A stretch of 64,000 nt of DNA, from NCBI RefSeq assembly GCF_017310035.1, contig NZ_CP022296.1, positions 4,216,001 through 4,280,000 on the forward strand. The letters run 5' to 3'. The DNA comes from Nocardioides sp. S5 (GTDB lineage Bacteria; Actinomycetota; Actinomycetes; Propionibacteriales; Nocardioidaceae). This document shows positions 44,946 through 52,853 of this stretch, one piece after another (the stretch's first letter is position 1; every line of letters starts with the position of its first letter). Under the pieces are notes generated by a model. It did no database searches and was not told the origin of the DNA. It was given only the letters and a program-made list of their open reading frames with translations. Position numbers and translations under genes: made by a program.

Positions 44946-45902
44946 TCAGGAGGAGAGGCCCTCGAGGGCGCTCTGGGTCTCGCTGTAGAGCTCCTCGCTC
45001 AGCGGGATGTACTTCGCCGCCTCGGCGATCGTCTCGAGGTTCTCGATGTAGAAGTCGACGTACTCGGCGGTGGCGGGGTTGTCAGCGTAGGACGAGTTGC
45101 TGACGTAGATGAAGAGGGGGCGCGACAGGGGCGTGTACTCACCGGCCTGAGCGGTCTCGGCGGACGGTTCGACGCAGCCTGCGCCGTCGTCGATGGACAG
45201 CGCCTTGAGCGAGTCCATGTTCTCCTCGTAGTAGGTGTAGCCGAAGAAGCCGACCGCACCCTCGGTGCCGGAGATGCCCTGGACCAGGACGTTGTCGTCC
45301 TCGGAGGACTCGACGTCCTTTCGCAGCTCCTCGGACTCGTCCGCGACGACGTCAGCGGCCATGTAGTCGTAGGTGCCGGAGTCGGTGCCCGGGAAGAAGA
45401 AGGAGATCTCCTGGTCGGGGAAGCTCGGGTCCAGGTCGCTCCAGTTGGTGACCTCGGAGCCGGGACCGACGAGCTCGATGAGCTGCTCGGTGGTGAGGCA
45501 GTCGACCGCGAGGTCGGGGTGCACGGCCACGGTGAGGGCATCGGTGGCGACCTGGAGCTCGGTGTACTCGACCCCGCCCTCCTCGCACGCCGCGACCTCG
45601 TCCTCCTCGATCGGGCGGGAGGCGTCGGAGATGTCGGTCTGGCCCTGGCAGAACACCTCGAAGCCACCGCCGGTGCCGGCGGCGCCGACCGTGACGCGCA
45701 CGTCGGGGTTCTCCTCGGAGAGCAGCTCGGAGGCGGCCTTGGACATGGGCTCGACGGTGGAGGAGCCGTCGACGGCCACGGTGCCGCTGGCGCTGGAACC
45801 GCCCTCGCTGGCGCCGGCGTCGCCGCCACCACAGGCGGCGAGGGTGAGGGCCAGGACGGCCACGCCGGACGCGAGGGTCCAGCGGTGAGAAGTGCGCTTC
45901 AC
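44946..45902 (-). CDS. pstS: Phosphate-binding lipoprotein PstS
   Basis: 318 residues from the GTG at 45902, with AGGAGC 6 nt upstream. Lipobox LTLAAC, then phosphate-site motifs VDGSSTVEPMSKAAS and GTGGGFEVFCQGQTDISDAS, with SGTYDY later. Binds phosphate outside the membrane for PstCAB. First gene of the operon; the upstream region has a PHO-box-like direct repeat. Confidence 0.95.
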   Translation of the reverse strand: MKRTSHRWTLASGVAVLALTLAACGGGDAGASEGGSSASGTVAVDGSSTVEPMSKAASELLSEENPDVRVTVGAAGTGGGFEVFCQGQTDISDASRPIEEDEVAACEEGGVEYTELQVATDALTVAVHPDLAVDCLTTEQLIELVGPGSEVTNWSDLDPSFPDQEISFFFPGTDSGTYDYMAADVVADESEELRKDVESSEDDNVLVQGISGTEGAVGFFGYTYYEENMDSLKALSIDDGAGCVEPSAETAQAGEYTPLSRPLFIYVSNSSYADNPATAEYVDFYIENLETIAEAAKYIPLSEELYSETQSALEGLSS

Positions 45903-45975
45903 TTCGTTGCTCCTGAAAGTCTGATGTGTGCTGACACCAGTGAAGGTAGGGACGTCAGGAGAACGACCACGGCGC

Positions 45976-45997
45976 CGTCGGTGAACGCACGATGAAC
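45976..45997 (-). promoter_or_regulatory. PHO-box-like direct repeat upstream of pstS
   Basis: On the minus strand two adjacent 11-nt units, GTTCATCGTGC and GTTCACCGACG, match the GTTCACC-type direct repeats bound by PhoP in Streptomyces. Ends 74 nt before the pstS start. A further GTTCATGTGAT half-unit occurs about 40 nt upstream. Confidence 0.7.
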
Positions 45998-46102
45998 TGA
46001 ACCGGGCCGAATGGCGTCGCAGACTCGTGCGTGAGACGGCGATCACATGAACTCGTCACAGAGGCCTTGACGAGCAGGCCCGAAAAGTCTAGAACTCGCA
46101 GG

Positions 46103-46972
46103 TCAGAGGGCCAAAGGCTCGGTGGCGACGACCTTGCCGCGGCGGTGGTGCACCACCAGCATGCCGCCCGGCTCGAGGCGGACCTCGGACACCTCGAGCG
46201 CGTCGAGCACCGTCGGCAGCACCGGCCGGTGCGTGCACAGCACCGTGCTCTCGCCCGCGTCGAGCAGGACGTCGACGAGGTCGACCACGCCGTCGGTCGT
46301 CGCGCCCTCCTCGCTCAGCTCGTCGTAGGTCTTCAGGGGCCGACCGGTCACGTCGACGTACGGCGTCACGGTCTGCACGCAGCGGGTGCTCGACGAGCTG
46401 TGCGCCGACGTCACGTCGAAGGCCGACAGCAGCGGCACCAGGCGCTGGGCCTGGGCCTGCCCCGCCTGGAGGAGCGGGCGGAGCCGGTCGTCCTGGCGCC
46501 ACGCGCTGCGCGAGCGGGCCTTGGCGTGGCGCAGCACGACGAGCGTGCGCGTCTTGCGTCGCAGCGGACGTGCCTCGGCCAGGGTGTCGCGGTCGTAGAG
46601 GTAGGTGAGGCGGCGCTCGGCCTCCTTCCACGGCACCCACTCGACGGCGTCGATCTCCTCGTTGGGGCGGTAGCGGCCCACGTCGTCGCTGCCGACCACC
46701 CGCGCGGTCCAGTAGTCGACGCTCTTCCACCGCCCGTTGGACATCCGGTAGCGCTGCCGACCCAGCGCCGGGCCGAGCCGCACGTCGAGCCCGGTCTCCT
46801 CCGCCACCTCGCGCACCGCGGCGGTGACGACGTGCTCGCCGGGATCGAGCTTGCCCTTGGGGAAGGACCAGTCGTCGTACTTGGGACGGTGCACGAGCAG
46901 CACGTCACCACCCTTGCGCGTCACCACGGCACCGGCAGCACGCACGTCGCGGAGCTCACCACCCTGAGGCAT
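46103..46972 (-). CDS. Nudix hydrolase/histidine phosphatase fusion (MutT1-like)
   Basis: 289 residues from MPQGGELRD at 46972. N-terminal Nudix domain with GKLDPGEHVVTAAVREVAEETGLDV (full Nudix box, Gx5Ex7REUxEExGU) and C-terminal histidine phosphatase with LVVLRHAKARSR (RHG-like motif as RHA). This fusion corresponds to mycobacterial MutT1, which hydrolyses diadenosine polyphosphates and 8-oxo-(d)GTP. The neighbouring phosphate genes suit this role. Confidence 0.9.
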   Translation of the reverse strand: MPQGGELRDVRAAGAVVTRKGGDVLLVHRPKYDDWSFPKGKLDPGEHVVTAAVREVAEETGLDVRLGPALGRQRYRMSNGRWKSVDYWTARVVGSDDVGRYRPNEEIDAVEWVPWKEAERRLTYLYDRDTLAEARPLRRKTRTLVVLRHAKARSRSAWRQDDRLRPLLQAGQAQAQRLVPLLSAFDVTSAHSSSSTRCVQTVTPYVDVTGRPLKTYDELSEEGATTDGVVDLVDVLLDAGESTVLCTHRPVLPTVLDALEVSEVRLEPGGMLVVHHRRGKVVATEPLAL

Positions 46973-47013
46973 GGAAGTAGTCTCACACCCACCCCGACCG
47001 CTGAGGAGCCCCC

Positions 47014-48063
47014 GTGTCACGTCGCACCGCCGTGGGCCTGGTGGCCGTGGTCGTGCTCGCGCTGGTCGCGTGGCTCGGATGGCGCCTCCTCATCCCGGAC
47101 GACCCGCTCGCCAGGGCGTTGCGGATGGCGCCGGCGGAGACCAGTCGCGCCGCGTGGACCGACTGGGAGGGCGTACGCCGCGAGCTGGGCGCCGACGTCG
47201 ACGCCGACTCCTCCGCCGTGGAGGTGGACGAGTTCCTGGCCGAGGCCTTCGACCGCGACCTGTCCCCCATGTCGGCGCTCGGCACGTCCGCGGGCGTGAT
47301 GCAGGAGGAGCTCGGCTTCTCCCCCGCGACGCTCACGTGGGAGCTGCTGGCGCAGTCGCCGGGGGGTGCGGTGGAGATGATGGGCGTGGCCGACGACGTG
47401 GACCTCGACGCGATCGCGGAGCGCCTCACCGCGCTCGGCTGGACCGAGCCGGAGGACGAGGACGGCGTGTGGGTCGGTGGGCCCGACGTGCTGGCGGGAG
47501 TCGGGCCGGGACTGACCCCCGAGCTGCAGCACGTCGCGCTGCTGGCGGACCAGCAGGTCGTGCTCGCCTCCGACCAGGCGCCCTACCTCGAGCAGGTGCT
47601 GGCGGTGGTCGACGGTGACAGCGACGGCGCCGAGGACCTCGCCGAGCTCGCGGGGACGCTGGAGCAGCCGCTGGCAGCGGCGGTGTACGACGGCGCGTAC
47701 GCCTGCGAGACGCTCGCGATGTCGCAGGCCGACGACGACGCCCAGGCCGAGGCCGACCAGCTCGTGGCGGCGGCGGGCGGTGTGCACCCGCTGACGGGCT
47801 TCGCGATGGCGCTGCGTCCCGACGGAGACCTGCGCGCGATTCTCCAGGTCGAGGACGCCGACGACGCTCCCGCCGACGCGGACGCCCGGGCGCGGCTCGC
47901 GGCGGGGCCTGCGCCCGGACAGGGCGGCGACTTCACCGAGCGCTTCAGCGTCGAGCGCGCCGGAGCCGAGGGCCGCGAGGTCGTGCTCGACCTGCGACCG
48001 GTCGAGGGGGCGTACGTGCTCTCCGACCTCACGAGCGGGCCGGTGCTCTTCGCGACCTGCTGA
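47014..48063 (+). CDS. Membrane-anchored hypothetical protein
   Basis: 349 residues from a GTG. One N-terminal hydrophobic helix (VGLVAVVVLALVAWLGW) followed by an acidic, Ala-rich extracytoplasmic region with many short strands. Four-residue acidic runs such as SQADDDAQAE are frequent. Two cysteines (ACETL and the final TC) could pair. I do not recognise a family. Divergent from the Nudix gene with 41 nt between starts. Confidence 0.7.
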   Translation: MSRRTAVGLVAVVVLALVAWLGWRLLIPDDPLARALRMAPAETSRAAWTDWEGVRRELGADVDADSSAVEVDEFLAEAFDRDLSPMSALGTSAGVMQEELGFSPATLTWELLAQSPGGAVEMMGVADDVDLDAIAERLTALGWTEPEDEDGVWVGGPDVLAGVGPGLTPELQHVALLADQQVVLASDQAPYLEQVLAVVDGDSDGAEDLAELAGTLEQPLAAAVYDGAYACETLAMSQADDDAQAEADQLVAAAGGVHPLTGFAMALRPDGDLRAILQVEDADDAPADADARARLAAGPAPGQGGDFTERFSVERAGAEGREVVLDLRPVEGAYVLSDLTSGPVLFATC

Positions 48064-48078
48064 GCAGGGAGCGGCGGG

Positions 48079-48240
48079 TCAGTCCACCGGTCGACGCGGG
48101 GTGACCCCGAGCAGCTGGTCGATCTCCTCCTGCGAGAGGTGCTCCTCGGACTCGCTGGCCGCGATGATCAGCGTGGTGGTGAGCTCGACCTCGTTGAGGA
48201 GGTCGCCGTCCTCCAGGGTCACGTCGAACTGGTCGTGCAC
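48079..48240 (-). CDS. 53-residue acidic protein, unknown
   Basis: GTG start at 48240 with GGAGG 5 nt upstream. Peptide begins MHDQFDVTLEDGDLLNEVEL and ends in LGVTPRRPVD; the middle LIIAASESEEHLSQEEIDQL is helical and strongly acidic. All codons are native-looking. It has no signal peptide or membrane segment. I do not know its function; it could be a small regulatory or adaptor protein. Confidence 0.65.
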   Translation of the reverse strand: MHDQFDVTLEDGDLLNEVELTTTLIIAASESEEHLSQEEIDQLLGVTPRRPVD

Positions 48241-48339
48241 GTCACCCTCCCATCATCGTGGATCATCCGACTCTAGGCCGTTGGTCCAAGTCTCGCTCAC
48301 GACTGCCTCCGAGCCAATGACCCGAACGTGCTACTAGAC

Positions 48340-48383
48340 AAAAAAGATCCGACCCCACCCCCCTGGGGGGATGGGGCCGGATC
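48340..48383 (-). terminator. Intrinsic terminator of the cold-shock gene
   Basis: Long G/C stem with arms 48346-48363 and 48365-48383, nearly perfect. On the minus strand it ends directly in TTTTTT (complement of 48340-48345). The strongest Rho-independent terminator in the window. Confidence 0.92.
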
Positions 48384-48410
48384 TCGATCAGATCTGGAAC
48401 AGGTCCAGGA

Positions 48411-48614
48411 TCAGAGCGGGCGGACGTTCTCCGCCTGCGGGCCCTTCGGGCCCTGGGTGACGTCGAACTCGACCTTCTGGTTCTCGTCCAGCGACTTGTA
48501 GCCGTTGGACTGGATGGCCGAGTAGTGCACGAACACGTCGTCGCCGCCGTCCTCCTGCGCAATGAAGCCGAAACCCTTCTCGGCGTTGAACCACTTCACG
48601 GTGCCTTGAGCCAT
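48411..48614 (-). CDS. Cold-shock protein, CspA family
   Basis: 67 residues: [15 protein letters not shown] (RNP1) and DVFVHYSAI (RNP2) are intact. Single-stranded nucleic acid binding and RNA chaperoning in the cytoplasm. AGGAG lies 10 nt before the ATG. A long upstream gap may include a regulatory 5' leader. Confidence 0.96.
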   Translation of the reverse strand: MAQGTVKWFNAEKGFGFIAQEDGGDDVFVHYSAIQSNGYKSLDENQKVEFDVTQGPKGPQAENVRPL

Positions 48615-48964
48615 GTGCTCGGTACTCCTGTTATCGGAACGAGAAGCCATCACTTCGACGACTCCGCATCAAGTGCGGTGACACGTCGCTCCGACTCACA
48701 AGCTGGAAGGCCCGAAGATGGAAACGCCGTTGGATCACAAACTCCGCTGGCGTCAACCTGCTGGAACTTGCACCTGTTGCACCACCAACCCTACCAACAA
48801 ATCGCCGGACGTCACGGTCTGCGTCACACCTGTGGGTGAACAGTCGGCCAACGGGGTCGCCGGGGTCGTGGCACCGCCCAGCTTTCACGCTCGCGGGGCG
48901 GCCGCCCCGCGGCCCGTCGGGTGCGGGATACTCGGTCGTGGACGCGGCCAGATCAGCGTGTCCC
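48615..48964. other. Intergenic stretch between cspA and tRNA-Lys
   Basis: 350 nt with no convincing gene. It should hold the cspA promoter and leader (the first 200 nt are clearly less GC-rich, about 55 percent by eye). An exact 20-bp palindrome, CGCGGGGCGGCCGCCCCGCG, lies at 48892-48911, and the tRNA promoter follows. Confidence 0.5.
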
Positions 48965-49037
48965 GGGCCTCTAGCTCAATGGGTAGAGCAGCGGACTTTT
49001 AATCCGTTGGTTCAGGGTTCGAGCCCCTGGAGGCCTA
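48965..49037 (+). tRNA. tRNA-Lys (anticodon UUU)
   Basis: Acceptor GGGCCTC pairs with GAGGCCT; D-arm GCTC/GAGC; anticodon stem GCGGA/TCCGT with loop CTTTTAA; T-arm CAGGG-TTCGAGC-CCCTG. Discriminator A. CCA is not fully encoded. Confidence 0.96.
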
Positions 49038-49152
49038 CCGACCTCGGTGTAGTGCTTCGCCTGACGGGTGACGGGTGACGAGCGCCGACAGCGATCGCGG
49101 CGACCCCGTCGTCCGCGAGCGTCGGGCACGTGCGGGCGCGTCTGGGCTCATG

Positions 49153-49842
49153 TCACCACTTGTGCATGGTGCCGTGCTCTATGTTGTAGTACATGCCGAT
49201 GTGGGTGTAGAAGTTCATCGCACCGAAGAGCAGGAACACTGTTCCGCCGACCACCCAGGCCCGCACTGCCCAGCGCAGCAGCTGCGGGCGATCGGTCCAC
49301 AGCGCGATCGCGAACAGCAGCGCGCCCAGGGCGACGATTCCCCACAGCCCGCCGAGGAACAGCGCCTCGAGGATGGGCAGGTGCCCGAACCGGCCGCTGA
49401 TGGGCTCCTCGGGCGGTGCCGCACCCAGCTGGAAACGTACGAACGCGATGGCCAGCACAGCCATGCCCAGGCCGAGGGCGCCGACGAAGATGCCCACCGG
49501 CTTGAACGCCCCCAGGGTGACCGCGTTCGCCTCGTCGATGTCACCGGCGTACAGGGTTCGGTGACGCCACAGATACACGGCCGCAAAGAGCAGCAGGGCG
49601 CCGAAGCCGGCAGCAGGTTGGCCGAAGGCGATGTTGGCGTACTCGAAGCCGTTGCCCCCGAAGGGCCACGTCACGGTGGTGTGGACACCCAGCACCAGCA
49701 GCAGCAGGCCAGTCACGCCGAAGAAGCCTGCCCAGCCCTCGCTGTCGATGCGCTTGGCCTTGATGACATAGGCCAGGAAGACGGCGAAGCCGAGAAGTCC
49801 GGCCCCGGCCGTCAGTGCGACCAGCTCGTTGTAGACGACCAT
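49153..49842 (-). CDS. DUF981 family membrane protein
   Basis: 229 residues from the ATG at 49842, with GGAAGGAG 10 nt upstream. Six or seven membrane helices with TVTWPFGGNGFEYANIAFGQ and NFYTHIGMYYN, which I recall from DUF981. Function unknown. Divergent from two small membrane-protein genes and a TetR gene; the shared gap holds two matching palindromic operators. Confidence 0.82.
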   Translation of the reverse strand: MVVYNELVALTAGAGLLGFAVFLAYVIKAKRIDSEGWAGFFGVTGLLLLVLGVHTTVTWPFGGNGFEYANIAFGQPAAGFGALLLFAAVYLWRHRTLYAGDIDEANAVTLGAFKPVGIFVGALGLGMAVLAIAFVRFQLGAAPPEEPISGRFGHLPILEALFLGGLWGIVALGALLFAIALWTDRPQLLRWAVRAWVVGGTVFLLFGAMNFYTHIGMYYNIEHGTMHKW

Positions 49843-49950
49843 GCCGTCCACGCTCCTTCCGTGCCGTTGCGGCACCGACTCGTGTGTGATCCCGCCACGG
49901 CCCGAGCCATCTCGGCGAGTAGACCTCCCTCTGGGAGGCACTGGGCATAA

Positions 49951-49969
49951 CGCTACGACGACCGTATCG
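49951..49969. promoter_or_regulatory. TetR operator, copy 1 (imperfect)
   Basis: CGCTACGACGACCGTATCG. The right arm CCGTATCG is identical to that of copy 2; the left arm differs at two positions. Lies 109 nt upstream of the DUF981 start. Confidence 0.65.
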
Positions 49970-50059
49970 ATTCCCGCGCGGGGCACCGACTTCCCGGCAG
50001 ACGCAGCTCCGCCGGCATGTAGAGCGAATCACCCATGACTTGGCCCTCGAGGGTTATTT

Positions 50060-50078
50060 CGATACGGTTGCCGTATCG
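50060..50078. promoter_or_regulatory. TetR operator, copy 2 (perfect)
   Basis: CGATACGG-TTG-CCGTATCG, exact 8-bp arms. Lies 43 nt before the small membrane-protein ATG, overlapping its likely promoter (TAATAA follows at 50080-50085). Confidence 0.75.
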
Positions 50079-50121
50079 TAATAAGCGGAGGGGCTCACAC
50101 CTCGGAAGGAAGGGGAACAGC

Positions 50122-50283
50122 ATGGAGGTCCTGGCATTCATCGTGGCGGCCCTTGTGGCCGGAGGACTGACGATGGGGGGCGTCACCTTGGTCTACTTCC
50201 TGGACAAGTGGCGGGCCGACCCCGACACACCAGTCGTCCACCGTGATGCCCGGGAGGCACGTCCGTTCGACCAGGCCGCGTGA
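50122..50283 (+). CDS. 53-residue single-span membrane protein
   Basis: GGAAGGAAGGGG precedes the ATG. Helix VLAFIVAALVAGGLTMGGVT then LVYFLDKWRADPDTPVVHRD and an acidic/basic tail on the far side. First gene of a three-gene run ending in tetR. Function unknown; perhaps a subunit or anchor for the DUF981 protein regulated with it (inference). Confidence 0.7.
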   Translation: MEVLAFIVAALVAGGLTMGGVTLVYFLDKWRADPDTPVVHRDAREARPFDQAA

Positions 50284-50287
50284 GCAC

Positions 50288-50530
50288 GTGCACCCCCTGA
50301 TCGTGCTGGTGGCCTTCGGGATGGCTGCTGTCGTCACCTACGTGACGGTCCTTCTCGCGCTCCACGTGGCTTCTTCAGTCTCGAGCAGGGACGGAAGGCA
50401 ACACGACCGTGAGGGCTCGGTGCCTCGCAGCGTGCCTCTGCCACCATGGGCAGCGTCCAGCGACAGAGTCCACCCCCTGTCGGGCAGCCCCGACGAACGC
50501 ATCCGTGAGCGGACCCATGACACCCACTGA
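50288..50530 (+). CDS. 80-residue single-span membrane protein
   Basis: From the GTG at 50288, 4 nt after the previous stop. Begins MHPLIVLVAFGMAAVVTYVT with a helix to about residue 27, then a Ser/Pro/Arg-rich tail. It overlaps the TetR start by 14 nt. Weak start signals keep confidence modest. Confidence 0.5.
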   Translation: MHPLIVLVAFGMAAVVTYVTVLLALHVASSVSSRDGRQHDREGSVPRSVPLPPWAASSDRVHPLSGSPDERIRERTHDTH

Positions 50531-51119
50531 GACTCCTTCCTCGCCGGCCAGGCCCGGACGTCCCCGCGAGGCTTCGGTCGATCAGCGCCTGCAGGCGAGC
50601 GTCCTGAAGCTCCTGCGAGACCGCGGGCCGGGGGCGGTCACGATGGACCGGGTCACCTCGACCTCGGGCGTCGCCAAGACGTCGATCTACCGCCGCTACC
50701 CCAACCGCGGCGCTCTCCTGACTGCTGTCCTCGCGCAAGCCATCGGAGCCCCTGACGTGCCACGCGAGGGGACTGTGCGGGACAAGATCCGCTTCGCTCT
50801 CGAGCAGGCATGGCACCAGATGGGAACTGTCCTGGGACCAGGAGGGCTGGCTGCGCTCGTCGGAAACACCGACCCCGAGTTCACGGAGCTCTTCCGAGCC
50901 GCGTTGCAGCCCTACGTCGACACCCTCGTGAGTCGAATCCGCGACGACGTCGATGCAGGGGCGCTGCGACCAGGGCTCGACGCCGAAGGGATCGTGAGCC
51001 TCATGGTCGGCGCCTATCTCGGCGAGCTGGTCCGCCGCGGCACGGTGGCGCCCGAGTGGATGGACCGAACCCTCGAGCTGCTGTGGCTGCTCATGGCCCC
51101 GCCCCCTCAGGCCGAATGA
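50517..51119 (+). CDS. TetR-family repressor
   Basis: 200 residues from MTPTETPSS. DNA-binding helices at about 20-65 (VLKLLRDRGPGAVTMDRVTS, TSGVAKTSIYRRYPNRGALL) and a TetR_C-like ligand domain. Likely binds the paired CGATACGG/CCGTATCG sites and so controls its own operon and the divergent DUF981 gene. Ligand unknown. Confidence 0.9.
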   Translation: MTPTETPSSPARPGRPREASVDQRLQASVLKLLRDRGPGAVTMDRVTSTSGVAKTSIYRRYPNRGALLTAVLAQAIGAPDVPREGTVRDKIRFALEQAWHQMGTVLGPGGLAALVGNTDPEFTELFRAALQPYVDTLVSRIRDDVDAGALRPGLDAEGIVSLMVGAYLGELVRRGTVAPEWMDRTLELLWLLMAPPPQAE

Positions 51120-51137
51120 GCGTCGCGAGGCACTAGC

Positions 51138-52850
51138 GTGCGGAGCGTGTCCACGAGCAGGCAGCGCTCCCGCCTGCGGGGCCTGGCACCCGGGCTCGCC
51201 GTGCTCCGCGGCTACCAACGGGGCTGGCTGCGCCCCGACCTCGTCGCCGGCGCCACCGTCGGGGCGATGCTGATCCCGCAGTCGATGGCGTACGCCGAGC
51301 TGGCCGGCATGCCTCCGGAGTACGGCTTCTACGCCGTCCTGGCCCCGTTGGTCGTCTACGCCCTGGTGGGCACCAGCCGGCACCTCGGCGTCGGGCCCGA
51401 GCCGGGCACCGCGATCCTGGCCGCCACCGGCGTGGGCGCGATGGCAGCCGGGGACCCGGCGCGCTACGTCGCGCTGATGGCCGCGCTCGCGCTCGTGGTC
51501 GGCGCGATCGCGATCCTCGGCGCCGCCGCACGGCTCGGCTTCGTCGCCTCGGTGCTCTCCAAGCCCGTGCTGGTCGGCTACATCACCGGGGTGGGCCTCA
51601 CCCTGCTCAGCAGCCAGATCGCGGCCTTCACCGGGGTGGCCATCGAGGCGGACCGGTTCTTCCCTCGGGTCACCGAGCTGGTCCGGGAGATCGGGGACGT
51701 CGACCCCGCCACGCTGGTCCTGGGCACCGCCGTGCTCGCGCTCCTGCTGAGCCTGCGGCGCTGGGCACCGACCTGGCCCGGCGCCCTGATCGCGGTCGCG
51801 CTCGCGACCGCCCTCGTCTGGTTGGTCCCGGGCGCAGGACCGATGGTCCCCGTGGTGGGCGCCATCCCCGAGGGACTGCCCACCCCCGGGTTGCCCGATG
51901 TCGGCTGGGCGGACCTGGTGGGCCTGCTCCCGGTGGCGGTCGGCATCGTGCTGGTCGGCTTCACCGACAACGTCCTGACCGGCCGGTCCGTCGCCGACCG
52001 CCTCGGCTACCGCGTCGAGCCCAACCAGGAGCTGCTCGCCCTGGGCCTGACCAACCTGGGCTCCGGCCTCTCCCAGGGCTTCCCCGTGTCGTCGTCCGCC
52101 AGCCGCACCGCCGTGCCCGCCTCCCTGGGCAGCCGCACCCAGGTGGTCTCGCTGGTCGCCGCCGGGCTGGTGATCGCGACGCTGGCGCTGCTCAGCCCGG
52201 TGCTGGGCGAGATCCCGCGCACCGCGCTCGCGGCAGTGATCGTCTCCGCCGCGATCGCGATCCTGGACGTCCCGGGCTACCGGGCCCTGTGGCGCGCCAG
52301 CAGGCAGGAGGCCCTGCTGGCGCTGGTCGCCACGCTGGGCGTCATCGCCTTCGACGTGCTGGTCGGCGTGGTCGTCGCGGTCAGCCTCTCCATCGTGGTC
52401 GCCCTGGGCCGGATCGCCCGGCCGCACGACGCGATCCTCGGTGACGCTCCGGACCTCGACGGCTGGGTGGAGGTCGACGCGCACCCCGAGGCCACCCCTG
52501 AGCCCGGCCTGCTGGTCTACCGGTTCGACGCTCCGTTGTTCTTCCTCAATGCCGACCGCTTCGCGGCCCGGGTCCTGGACGTGCTCGAGGTCAACCCCGG
52601 CGCCGAGGAGTGGCTGGTGCTGGACTTCGAGGGCGTCGGAGCGCTGGACGCCACCGCCCTGGACATGCTCACCACCCTGCTCGAGCGGCTGGGCGGGCTC
52701 GGCATCGAGGTGGTCGCCGTCGCCCGGGCCAACGACGACGTCGTACGACGCCTGCGACGGGTCGACCTGCTCGAGCCGCAGGGGCAGCTGCGCGACTTCG
52801 CCACGATCAACGCCGCCGTGCGGGCGTTCCGTCAGCGTCAGCGCGAGTAG
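51138..52850 (+). CDS. SulP-family anion transporter with STAS domain
   Basis: 570 residues. About 12 to 14 membrane helices: the SulP signature is near the start (GAMLIPQSMAYAELAGMPPE), with GFTDNVLTGRSVADRLGY and FPVSSSASRTAVPASLG later. A C-terminal STAS domain is at about 440-560 (LVLDFEGVGALDATALDML). Sulfate or bicarbonate are the usual substrates. Starts at a GTG 19 nt after tetR and may be part of that operon. Meets the DUF4832 stop with only 3 nt between. Confidence 0.92.
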   Translation: MRSVSTSRQRSRLRGLAPGLAVLRGYQRGWLRPDLVAGATVGAMLIPQSMAYAELAGMPPEYGFYAVLAPLVVYALVGTSRHLGVGPEPGTAILAATGVGAMAAGDPARYVALMAALALVVGAIAILGAAARLGFVASVLSKPVLVGYITGVGLTLLSSQIAAFTGVAIEADRFFPRVTELVREIGDVDPATLVLGTAVLALLLSLRRWAPTWPGALIAVALATALVWLVPGAGPMVPVVGAIPEGLPTPGLPDVGWADLVGLLPVAVGIVLVGFTDNVLTGRSVADRLGYRVEPNQELLALGLTNLGSGLSQGFPVSSSASRTAVPASLGSRTQVVSLVAAGLVIATLALLSPVLGEIPRTALAAVIVSAAIAILDVPGYRALWRASRQEALLALVATLGVIAFDVLVGVVVAVSLSIVVALGRIARPHDAILGDAPDLDGWVEVDAHPEATPEPGLLVYRFDAPLFFLNADRFAARVLDVLEVNPGAEEWLVLDFEGVGALDATALDMLTTLLERLGGLGIEVVAVARANDDVVRRLRRVDLLEPQGQLRDFATINAAVRAFRQRQRE

Positions 52851-52853
52851 GGC

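Noticed and set aside
48892..48911. 20-bp GC palindrome as a terminator or replication site
   Set aside because: No gene ends nearby on the plus strand and no companion repeats occur; kept only as a note within the intergenic entry.
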